64,000 nt of DNA. It comes from JAAXHH01 sp965225915 (lineage in GTDB: Bacteria > JAAXHH01). Positions within the stretch are counted from its first letter, which is position 1. Every line of letters begins with the position of its first letter. The notes beneath the pieces were generated by a model that saw nothing but the letters and a program-made list of their open reading frames with translations, did no database searches and was not told the origin of the DNA. The stretch lies in the NCBI GenBank assembly GCA_965225915.1, contig OZ245326.1, forward strand, positions 186,001-250,000, given 5' to 3'. Positions 35,443-42,876 of this stretch are shown piece after piece. A program made the position numbers and the translations under genes.

Positions 35443-37626
35443 ATGGAAAATAAATCGATACGGAACGCCGCAGTATCGCTTTTCACCCTGTTTACACTCT
35501 GTATCTCCACCTGGTCCGCCCAGGGGCAGTCGGTTCGCACCGACTACATGGAAACCGAACTTGTCGTGGAGACGACGTCCGTCAAGCCGGGCCACCCATT
35601 CTGGGCCGGCCTGCGGATGAAGATGGACGAGCACTGGCACACCTACTGGCGGAATCCCGGTGATTCGGGTCTCCCCACGGAAATTCACTGGACCCTTCCA
35701 GATGGATTTCAAGCCGGAGAGATTCACTGGCCCTATCCCCAGAAGATCGTACTGGACATGCTGGCCAGTTACGGGTACGAGGGAGAGACGGTCCTTCTCG
35801 TCGAAATCACGCCTCCGGCCGACCTGGAGACCGGTGGTACGGTCGACGTCGGGGCTTTCGCGTCCTGGTTGGTCTGTGCAGATATCTGCCTGCCGGGGGA
35901 TGCGGGTTACGTGGTCACGCTTCCCGTATCAGGTGATACGCCCGAAGCTGATGAAAAGTGGACCGACCTCTTTACCGAAGTCCGGGAGAATCTCGCAGTC
36001 TCGATACCGGAATGGACGATCGAGGCCGTCATTTCCGATTCCACGGTTGTACTCCACGCCACGCCCCCGGAGTGGTTCCGCGGCGATCTGGCCAACGTAG
36101 AGTTCTACCCTTACAATGAAGACCTGATCGACTATGTCTCGCCCCAGAACCTGGAAAAAACGGGGACCGGCTACCTGTTGACCATGAGGCGGTCCGGATT
36201 CTATTCGGACAAACCGGAGCTGGTCACGGGCGTGCTGGTGTCCGAGGATGGATGGCGCGGCGCCGGATCGGAGCGGGCCCTTGCCGTCAGCGCCGTCTAC
36301 GCGGATGACCTGCCGGCGGCGGTCGCGGCCGCCCTTTCGACAGGTTCCAGCGGCCTGGTGTCGGGCCTGTGGCAGGCCCTCCTCTTCGCCCTCATCGGCG
36401 GACTGATCCTCAACCTGATGCCCTGCGTGCTGCCCGTGCTGTCCATCAAGGTGCTCGGTTTCATACACCAGGCGGGAGAAGACACGCGAAAGGTCCGTCA
36501 GCACGGGCTGGTTTTCACCGCGGGCGTCCTGCTGTCCTTTCTCGCGCTGGCTTCGGTTCTGATCGCCCTGCGGGCCGGGGGAGAAGAACTGGGCTGGGGA
36601 TTCCAGCTCCAGTCGCCGACCTTTATCGTCATCCTGTCGGTCATCATCTTCATGTTCGGACTGAGCCTTTTCGGCGTCTTTGAAATCGGCACTTCCCTGG
36701 TGGGAGTCGGCGGCAGGATGGATTCGGGAAGCGGTCTCGGCGGTTCCTTCCTGAGCGGCGTCCTGGCCACGGTCGTGGCCACGCCGTGCACCGCGCCTTT
36801 CATGGGCGTGGCCCTGGGCTACGCCTTGACGCAATCGGCGGCCGAGTCCCTGGCGATCTTCGGATTCCTGGGCCTGGGCATGGCCCTGCCCTACCTGACT
36901 CTTTCTTCGGTTCCCTCCCTGCTCAGGTATGTTCCACGACCCGGCGCATGGATGGAGTCGTTCAAGCAGTTCATGGGGTTTCTCATGATGGCCACCGTCG
37001 TATGGCTGGTCTGGGTGCTGAACCTCCAGACGGATCCCAACCTGGTCGCCCTCGTCATGGTCCTGCTGGTGATGGTCGGCCTGGGAAGCTGGATACTCGG
37101 CCGCTGGGGTGGAATCGCCGCGGGCAGCCGGTCCCGTTTGACCGCCCGGGCAGCAGCCGTGGTCATCATCATCGCCAGCATGGCGGCTGTATTGAGCCAG
37201 GTGCGCGCCCCGGCCAAAGCCGATCGAACCGCGATGACGTCAGTAAACAGCGCAGGACTGGATTGGGAACCTTTTTCCCGGCAGCTCGTAGAAGACCTGC
37301 GCGCATCTGGAAAGACGGTGTTCGTGGACTTCACCGCCGCCTGGTGCCTGAGTTGCCAGGTCAACAAGCGCGTTGCGCTGAACGACAGCCGAGTAGTAGA
37401 ACAATTTGAAACGCTGGGCGTGGTCCCGGTCCAGGCCGACTGGACCTCAAGGGATCCCGAGATCACCCGGGCTCTCGCCGATTTCGGACGCAACAGCGTC
37501 CCGCTGTACGTACTGTACTCGGGTGGACCGGACGCCGAACCGGATATCCTACCGGAACTGCTCACACCCGGGCTGGTACTGGACGCCCTGAAAAAAGTGG
37601 AAAGCGGCAGCTCAGCCAGCAGGTAA
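35443..37626 (+). CDS. DsbD/ScsB-like thiol:disulfide interchange protein
   Basis: A 727-residue membrane reductase. A signal peptide (ending near SAQGQ) precedes a DsbD/ScsB-type N-terminal periplasmic domain (HWHTYWRNPGDSGLP, WPYPQKI, and Cys pair in WLVCADICLPG). The central part has about eight helices with NLMPCVLPVLSIK and ATPCTAPFMG, the redox-active Cys of the CcdA/DsbD membrane domain. The C-terminus is a thioredoxin domain with AAWCLSCQ. It carries electrons from cytoplasmic thioredoxin to periplasmic thiols. The ORF extends upstream to 35359, but ATG 35443 gives a proper signal peptide. A secreted redoxin gene follows. Confidence 0.88.
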   Translation: MENKSIRNAAVSLFTLFTLCISTWSAQGQSVRTDYMETELVVETTSVKPGHPFWAGLRMKMDEHWHTYWRNPGDSGLPTEIHWTLPDGFQAGEIHWPYPQKIVLDMLASYGYEGETVLLVEITPPADLETGGTVDVGAFASWLVCADICLPGDAGYVVTLPVSGDTPEADEKWTDLFTEVRENLAVSIPEWTIEAVISDSTVVLHATPPEWFRGDLANVEFYPYNEDLIDYVSPQNLEKTGTGYLLTMRRSGFYSDKPELVTGVLVSEDGWRGAGSERALAVSAVYADDLPAAVAAALSTGSSGLVSGLWQALLFALIGGLILNLMPCVLPVLSIKVLGFIHQAGEDTRKVRQHGLVFTAGVLLSFLALASVLIALRAGGEELGWGFQLQSPTFIVILSVIIFMFGLSLFGVFEIGTSLVGVGGRMDSGSGLGGSFLSGVLATVVATPCTAPFMGVALGYALTQSAAESLAIFGFLGLGMALPYLTLSSVPSLLRYVPRPGAWMESFKQFMGFLMMATVVWLVWVLNLQTDPNLVALVMVLLVMVGLGSWILGRWGGIAAGSRSRLTARAAAVVIIIASMAAVLSQVRAPAKADRTAMTSVNSAGLDWEPFSRQLVEDLRASGKTVFVDFTAAWCLSCQVNKRVALNDSRVVEQFETLGVVPVQADWTSRDPEITRALADFGRNSVPLYVLYSGGPDAEPDILPELLTPGLVLDALKKVESGSSASR

Positions 37627-37666
37627 CTGTATTTCAAGACCGAGCAGTAAATGCAACTGTGATGAA

Positions 37667-37696
37667 TTAACTTGTAATTTTCTCAATCTTTATAAC
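37667..37696 (+). promoter_or_regulatory. Possible promoter for the redoxin gene
   Basis: TTAACT (37667) and TATAAC (37691) are spaced by 18 bases in the A+T-rich leader before the redoxin. The match is fair only. Confidence 0.35.
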
Positions 37697-37734
37697 CCGT
37701 TTGTTTCAATTCTAGTAACAGAAGGAGGCCTTTC

Positions 37735-38361
37735 ATGAAGAAGTTCCTGATCCCGGCAGCCGTGGTGGCCGTTGCCGCCGCGTTCCTGCTCGGAAACTAC
37801 TCGTCGCCGATGGCCGCTGGGGACGCCCAGGTGGGCAGCCCGGCCCCGGATTTCACGTTGACGGACACCAATGGCAACAGTGTGACGCTATCGGACTACA
37901 GCGGGAAGTACGTAATCCTGGAATGGATCAATTACGACTGTCCCTTCGTGGCCAAGCACTACAACAGCAAGAACATGCAGGGCCTGCAGGACAAGTACCG
38001 TGAAGCGGGCGTCGTCTGGCTGGGTGTTAATTCCTCGGCCGAGGGCAAGCAGGGTCAGTTTTCCATCGAGGAAATCCACTCGCGCCTGAAGAATCACGGG
38101 TCGACCCTGGACGCCTACCTGCTCGATGGAAGCGGCGATGTCGGCCGGATGTACGGCGCCACCCACACACCTCACATGTATATCATCAATCCGGAAGGCA
38201 CGCTGATCTACATGGGCGCCATCGACAGCATCCGCTCAGCGAACGTCGCCGATATCCCAAAGGCCGACAATTACGTTATTATGGCCATGAACGCGGCCGT
38301 TGAAGGCAAGGAAGTGCCGGTCACGATGACCCGGGCGTACGGCTGTACGGTGAAGTACTAG
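37735..38361 (+). CDS. Secreted redoxin (AhpC/TSA-like thioredoxin-fold protein)
   Basis: A 208-residue protein with a signal peptide (MKKFLIPAAVVAVAAAFLL). VGSPAPDFTLTDTNGNSVTLSDY opens the peroxiredoxin-like thioredoxin fold, and WINYDCPFVAKHYN holds a single active-site Cys, so it lacks a CxxC. THTPHMYIINPEG includes the cis-Pro. It is likely a periplasmic thiol peroxidase-like protein that could be recycled by the DsbD-like protein encoded 108 bp upstream. AGAAGGAGG gives a strong ribosome-binding site. Confidence 0.87.
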   Translation: MKKFLIPAAVVAVAAAFLLGNYSSPMAAGDAQVGSPAPDFTLTDTNGNSVTLSDYSGKYVILEWINYDCPFVAKHYNSKNMQGLQDKYREAGVVWLGVNSSAEGKQGQFSIEEIHSRLKNHGSTLDAYLLDGSGDVGRMYGATHTPHMYIINPEGTLIYMGAIDSIRSANVADIPKADNYVIMAMNAAVEGKEVPVTMTRAYGCTVKY

Positions 38362-38415
38362 AAGGACTAGAGTTTCGAAATGGAGGCAATCAAATACCTC
38401 TCTGAAGGTTTGCGG

Positions 38416-38847
38416 TTACTCAGAGATAAGCCGTAGTTTCAGTAGGCGATAGGTCATTGCTTGTGTACTGATCTTAAACTTCCTAAGAAGCGCTGCGGCA
38501 AACGCATTTGCCTCCATTTCTTCCCTCTTGGTGCCTGAGCCAGACTCAAGATCGCGGAAGTGAACACGATATCCTCTGTCGATATACGTGTCACCGCTAT
38601 GAAGATCAAAATGGCCGATCTCATATGCAATGCTGAATCGTCTACGATTTGTGCTGTGTTGGTTGTTTACACCTATGACAGCGCGGATGCCATTTCGAAC
38701 AAGAATACCCGAACAATCATCCCCAAGGTCCGCTCGTTTTACTTTAATTCCTAGACTACGCGCTACACGCTCAACAGGAATTTGTGCAGTTTTTACACCT
38801 GCCATGGCGAGCTCTTGCTCCGCCCTCTTCTCAGTTCTCATCGACAT
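38416..38847 (-). CDS. Orphan ImmA/IrrE-like protein with degenerate zinc motif
   Basis: A 143-residue protein of the ImmA/IrrE (COG2856) metallopeptidase group. It has an N-terminal helical part, GILVRNGIRAVIGVNN, then RRRFSIAYEIGHFDLH and REEMEANAFAAALL, the family order. The zinc-binding HExxH reads Y-E-I-G-H: the first His is Tyr75 (codon TAT for expected CAT or CAC), so catalysis is doubtful. The start at 38847 is chosen because GGAGGT lies 8 bases upstream; the frame is open to 38892. No HTH repressor partner is adjacent, which is unusual. It sits at the edge of an A+T-rich stretch. Confidence 0.75.
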   Translation of the reverse strand: MSMRTEKRAEQELAMAGVKTAQIPVERVARSLGIKVKRADLGDDCSGILVRNGIRAVIGVNNQHSTNRRRFSIAYEIGHFDLHSGDTYIDRGYRVHFRDLESGSGTKREEMEANAFAAALLRKFKISTQAMTYRLLKLRLISE

Positions 38848-38892
38848 TGTGGCTGACCTCCGCTCGGCTACTAGCGAGGAAAATATAGCCAT

Positions 38893-39785
38893 TCAAAGGA
38901 TGACAACTTAAGTTACAAATGCAAAAGAGAGACGTTATGTTCTTGAAGTCAACGCAGAGATATATTCTACGGGAATGGCCGGAACCTAACCCCAGTGAAG
39001 ATGGTAAAACATCGCGAATGGGTATGGTCCATAAATAAACCAAGCAAAGAACAAATGAGTTTGTTTGAATAACACAAAATCCGCCGTTTTGTTTTTAAAT
39101 TACCTCTGGAACAAATTCTATCCTGTGTGAAAAGTATGAAATAACAGACGGAATACTAATTCTACCTCCTAAATTTCGACTATGTACAGGAACGAGCAGG
39201 TTTGACAGGCCTGATGTCCTACATTCTGCTGTAGTCATGTATGGCGAAGTGTCGAGAACTTAAAATGGACCTGCCCTGACAATCTCCTTACTAAAATAAC
39301 AAACCATTGAATAATTGACTGACACGTCCAATTTATGCAGATAGACTATGCAAAAAGTATCAACAGTTTCGCTGAAGGTTCTATCCGACGCGTTTCGAGA
39401 GAAGCGTCCACAATTACCGTTCGCAGGCTGAAGTCTCGACTCTGCCCATGCTGCCGTACTTAGTACTCTACTAGATGGTCTATACTATGCACTCGATCAC
39501 GCCGCACCTGGCCCCGACCTCTCGAAGTAGGAGCGCGCCGCCGTCACTGGTGAGGACCGCCGTTGTAAGCCATTTCAAGGCGCTATTCGGATAAGGTTGC
39601 CACAGGAACCCTACGATGGTTATCTTGTATTTTCAAGGTGGTTTCCTCCAGATTCGTTGTTGACCGGTTATTGCTATTACCATATTATTATACAACAACT
39701 TACGTCTTAAGCAATACACTTTTTTGTGGATAATTCAGGTTACGGATGAGCGTTGTAACTATAGCGGTCTTCGGGAGTCAATTGA
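38893..39785. other. A+T-rich, mostly non-coding stretch
   Basis: About 0.9 kb between the ImmA-like and DUF6338-like genes has no ORF over 60 codons that I can support. Composition is clearly more A+T-rich than the flanks, apart from a G+C-rich patch near 39485-39581 that looks like a transposase relic. No RNA gene or terminal inverted repeats were recognised. Confidence 0.6.
39485..39581 (-). pseudogene. Relic resembling an IS1380-type transposase N-terminus
   Basis: Read on the minus strand this patch gives A-L-K-W-L-T-T-A then VLTSDGGALLLREVGAR, followed by CGVIE and soon stop codons. The TSDGG-LLLRE pattern is characteristic of the start of IS1380-family (DDE group 1) transposases. No further transposase sequence, catalytic residues or terminal repeats are found nearby, so this would be a roughly 30-codon fossil. 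The match is short and by eye. Confidence 0.4.
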
Positions 39786-40397
39786 ATGAGTGTTTCGGTT
39801 AACGAGCTACAGACATTGCTGACGATGCTTTTGCCGGGATTCGTAACCGCAGCAATTCTCTATCTATTCACATCGTATTCGAAACCGAGCCCATTCGAAC
39901 GGGTAATACAAGCTCTTGTTTTCAGCTTTGTAATCAACGCTATTGCCAGCTTATTGGAATGGATTGAATATCCTTTGTTTGAGTCAGTACCTGACATTGT
40001 ACTTTATTTCGTCCTGGCAGTTTTGCTTGGGATCATTGCCGTATACGCTACGAATCATGATTTGTTGTATCGATTCCTTAGATTCATGTATTTTACCAGA
40101 GAGACTTCTTTCCCGTCTGAATGGTATTCTGCTTTTGCTAGAAACAAGAACGCATACGTGGTATTGCATCTCAAAGGTGAACGTCGCTTTTACGGATGGC
40201 CCCAAGAATGGCCCAGTGATCCTGATTTGGGGCACTTCATCATAGCAGAAGGTGAGTGGTTGTCGGACAACGTGAATACGGAAAACGAGACCGAAAAAGA
40301 AGACGATGACACCTCAAGAATACTAGATGTGGCGAGAGACCAGGTGCTTATACCAGTCGCCGAAGTCGAGATGGTTGAGTTCAAGTCCATTCGATGA
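39786..40397 (+). CDS. DUF6338-like small membrane protein
   Basis: A 203-residue protein. LQTLLTMLLPGFVTAAILYLF, VIQALVFSFVINAIASLLEW and VLYFVLAVLLGIIAVYA form three predicted helices, followed by a soluble C-terminal half with YVVLHLKGERRFYGWPQEWPSDP and HFIIAEGEWL. This combination recalls DUF6338 (recognised from memory, not searched). Function is unknown. A GGGAG lies 8 bases before the ATG. The codon usage is more A+T-rich than that of neighbours. A tiny proline-rich ORF with a strong ribosome site starts 27 bp after its stop. Confidence 0.65.
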   Translation: MSVSVNELQTLLTMLLPGFVTAAILYLFTSYSKPSPFERVIQALVFSFVINAIASLLEWIEYPLFESVPDIVLYFVLAVLLGIIAVYATNHDLLYRFLRFMYFTRETSFPSEWYSAFARNKNAYVVLHLKGERRFYGWPQEWPSDPDLGHFIIAEGEWLSDNVNTENETEKEDDDTSRILDVARDQVLIPVAEVEMVEFKSIR

Positions 40398-40424
40398 GAT
40401 CCCACGGTTACAGGAGGAAACAAC

Positions 40425-40544
40425 ATGGCTAAGGAACCGAATCCACCGCCGCGTGTAAGAATCGAAAAAAGAGGGTTGACGAATAAGCCAACCGGTGCTG
40501 TAAAACCGCCCCCGCCTCCGCCGCCTCCACCGAAGAAAAAGTAG
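40425..40544 (+). CDS. 39-residue proline-rich peptide gene
   Basis: A short ORF beginning ATG-GCT-AAG and encoding MAKEPNPPPRVRIEKRGL, then NKPTGAV, KPPPPPPPPP and a KKK end. The ribosome-binding site CAGGAGGAAA is strong and well spaced, and the ORF closely follows the DUF6338-like gene. The basic, nine-proline tail would form a polyproline helix; such a run would also stall ribosomes without EF-P. I judge it real from the ribosome site, the neighbour and composition; the function is unknown. Confidence 0.6.
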   Translation: MAKEPNPPPRVRIEKRGLTNKPTGAVKPPPPPPPPPKKK

Positions 40545-41015
40545 CGCAAGATGTTGACCTGCTTCCTGCTCGATAGGGTTGGAAGAGGATCGGGCGCTGC
40601 TGGTTATACATTGATTGGGTTTGAAAAGAACACAGAAATCGTCATCCGAGACTGGTAATCGACCATAGGGGTTGATATTCACAAAACCGATCGTTGCAAA
40701 AATCGGGATCTGATTACTACCTTATTAGCCGCACTGGTATCTCGATTTGGGACTCTGCAATCCTGCAATATGTCTGGTGGCCTGACGTTGCCATGCCACT
40801 TCGTTTGATAGCTTTGTGCGGTTCCACAATACGATGGAAAGAGTCGTTGAACCTGAAGGTTAATGTTGAAACGTCGGTGTACATGGATCATTTGACTACA
40901 CTCTACCATATTCTATATTCCTAAATATCGATATGGCCGACCGGCCACGCTAATAAGGCCTTTCACGAGTCGCGGTGGCCGGCCCAATTATAAAACGATC
41001 TGCCAGGAGACCGCC
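40545..41015. other. Intergenic stretch without supported genes
   Basis: About 470 bp separate the proline-rich peptide gene from the first PhyH paralogue. Small ORFs of up to 76 codons on both strands look non-coding. A GGCCG-ACC-GGCC-type inverted repeat lies near 40936-40948. Nothing else was recognised. Confidence 0.5.
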
Positions 41016-41900
41016 ATGGCCATATTCGGCGACCCGGAAGACTTCGCCATGATGAGCGATCACGAGAAGTACCTCTACGATCTGCAGGGGTTTCTCGTGG
41101 TGCGGAACCTGCTTTCCGCCGAAGAAGTGCAGGCATTGAACGACGCGCTCGACGCCAATTCCGACAGGACCAGCGAACACGGGACCGGAGGTGCCCTGGA
41201 TGGCACCCCGCTGGCGGGACCGAAAACGCAGTATGTCCACTATGAAGGGATGTTGACCTGGGATCAACCCTGGTGCCAGCCCTTCCGCGATCTGCTCGCC
41301 CACCCGAAACTGATCCCCTATCTCAATACCATGATGGGCCGGGGCTGGAAGCTGGACCACAACATCGACGTGCTCACCTCAAAAACGGGCGCCCAGGGTA
41401 CGCCTTTCCACGGTAACAGTACCGGTATGTTCGCCGGATCCACCTATTACATGTACGACGACGGCCGGATGCGGAGCGGACTGATCGTCTGCCAGTTCTA
41501 CCTGACCGATGTGATTCCGGGCGATGGCGGACTGACCGTGATTCCGGGCAGCCACAAGGCCAATTTCCCCATGCCGGGATATGTCCGCCACTACGAGGAT
41601 CACCAGGAGATCTTCCACCATGTTTATGTAAAGGCCGGTGACCTGGTAATCTTTAACGAGGCGACGACTCACGGCGCGCTGCCCTGGAGGGGAGAAGACG
41701 ACCGCCGCTGCGTGCTCCATCGGTACATCCCGAAATTCATGCACTACGACGGCGGGATTTACGAAACACGTATGCCCGAATGGACGAACGAACTCACCGA
41801 AGCCCAGCGCGCGGTGCTGGAGCCCCCTTATATCTACAACCGCCCCCTGATCGAGGACGACGGCGAATCAATCGTGCGTCCCCGCAGGGAAGGAATCTGA
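41016..41900 (+). CDS. Phytanoyl-CoA dioxygenase family protein with HGN motif (paralogue A)
   Basis: A 294-residue PhyH-family protein. The core VCQFYLTDVIPGDGGLTVIPGSHKANF is strongly conserved; the distal His is in NEATTHGALPW and an Arg follows in DDRRCVLHRY. The position of the H-x-D motif, 45-50 residues before PGSHK, reads His132-Gly133-Asn134, so the usual Asp is absent. AGGAG precedes the ATG. It is followed after 96 bp by a close paralogue with the same overall sequence, so the pair arose by tandem duplication. Substrate and whether iron is bound are unknown. Confidence 0.84.
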   Translation: MAIFGDPEDFAMMSDHEKYLYDLQGFLVVRNLLSAEEVQALNDALDANSDRTSEHGTGGALDGTPLAGPKTQYVHYEGMLTWDQPWCQPFRDLLAHPKLIPYLNTMMGRGWKLDHNIDVLTSKTGAQGTPFHGNSTGMFAGSTYYMYDDGRMRSGLIVCQFYLTDVIPGDGGLTVIPGSHKANFPMPGYVRHYEDHQEIFHHVYVKAGDLVIFNEATTHGALPWRGEDDRRCVLHRYIPKFMHYDGGIYETRMPEWTNELTEAQRAVLEPPYIYNRPLIEDDGESIVRPRREGI

Positions 41901-41996
41901 CCGGCGTTCGTATCGAGACCGCTCGGGCTTCCGCGCCAGCCCCCTGCGCGTCCGCATCAGGTATCGAAGCCGTAAAAGGTTGGAAAGGCAATTCGC

Positions 41997-42866
41997 TTGA
42001 ACCGGAAACCGCTCACCTTTACCACCATGGAGCCCCACGAGAAGTACCTCTTCGACCTGCAGGGGTTCATCGTGGTCCGAAACGCGCTCACCCCCGATCA
42101 GGTCAGTGCACTGAACGAGGCGCTGGACACCAATCACGATAAGCGGCAGGAAGACGTGGTCACCGAAACGAGCGAGGCGCTGAAAGGCACGCAGTTTCGC
42201 GGCCTCTATGAGGGCATGCTGACGTGGGATCAACCCTGGTGCCGGCCTTTCCGCGATGTACTGGCCAATCCGAGGATCATCCCGTACCTGAATACCTTGC
42301 TGGGCCGGGGATGGAAACTGGACCACGATCCGTTCATCTACACGTCCACGGTGGGTACCGAGGGACTGCGCCTCCACGGATATGGACAGGCCGAGTTCGC
42401 CGGATCGCGTTTCTACATCTACCAGAACGGCACGATGCGTTGCGGGTTGATCAACTGCCAGTACCAGTTGAACGACGTGAACACGGATGACGGCGGACTT
42501 TGCGTCATTCCGGGCAGCCACAAGGCGAACTTCACCCTTCCCGGCGACATTTCTCGCTACGAGGCCCACCAGGAAATCGTCCACCACGTGCCCATGAAGG
42601 CCGGCGACCTGGTGATCTTCAACGAGGCGACGACCCATGGCACGCTGCCCTGGAAAGGCAAGGGGGAGCGGCGCTCCCTGTTCTACCGGTACACCCCCAA
42701 GTACATGCATTACACCGGCGGCATGTACGAAACTGGCCTGCCGGAGTGGACGAATGAGCTCACGGACGCCCAGCGGGCCGTCCTGGAACCCCCCTATGTC
42801 TACCATCGACCGATGATCGACGACGACGGACAAACGCTGTCGACCCCTCGGCGCGAAGGCGAATGA
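41997..42866 (+). CDS. Phytanoyl-CoA dioxygenase family protein with HGY motif (paralogue B)
   Basis: A 289-residue paralogue of the preceding gene: both share EKYL-DLQGFIVVRN, MLTWDQPWC-PFRD, the PGSHKANF core and the C-terminal EWTNELT-AQRAVLEPPY. Here the H-x-D position is His127-Gly128-Tyr129. The distal His (NEATTHGTLPW) and Arg remain. The start TTG 41997 has GGAAAGG 8 bases upstream; ATG 42027 is an alternative. The ThDP enzyme gene begins 10 bp after the stop, making an operon likely. Confidence 0.84.
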   Translation: MNRKPLTFTTMEPHEKYLFDLQGFIVVRNALTPDQVSALNEALDTNHDKRQEDVVTETSEALKGTQFRGLYEGMLTWDQPWCRPFRDVLANPRIIPYLNTLLGRGWKLDHDPFIYTSTVGTEGLRLHGYGQAEFAGSRFYIYQNGTMRCGLINCQYQLNDVNTDDGGLCVIPGSHKANFTLPGDISRYEAHQEIVHHVPMKAGDLVIFNEATTHGTLPWKGKGERRSLFYRYTPKYMHYTGGMYETGLPEWTNELTDAQRAVLEPPYVYHRPMIDDDGQTLSTPRREGE

Positions 42867-42876
42867 AGGGACCTCT

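Noticed and set aside
39001..39072. Short plus-strand ORF ending S-L-F-E near the ImmA-like gene
   Set aside because: Only 23 codons from its ATG, no ribosome site and no partner; too little to support.
40694..40924. A 76-codon plus-strand ORF
   Set aside because: No ribosome site, unusual composition and no similarity that I recognise; probably chance in A+T-richer DNA.
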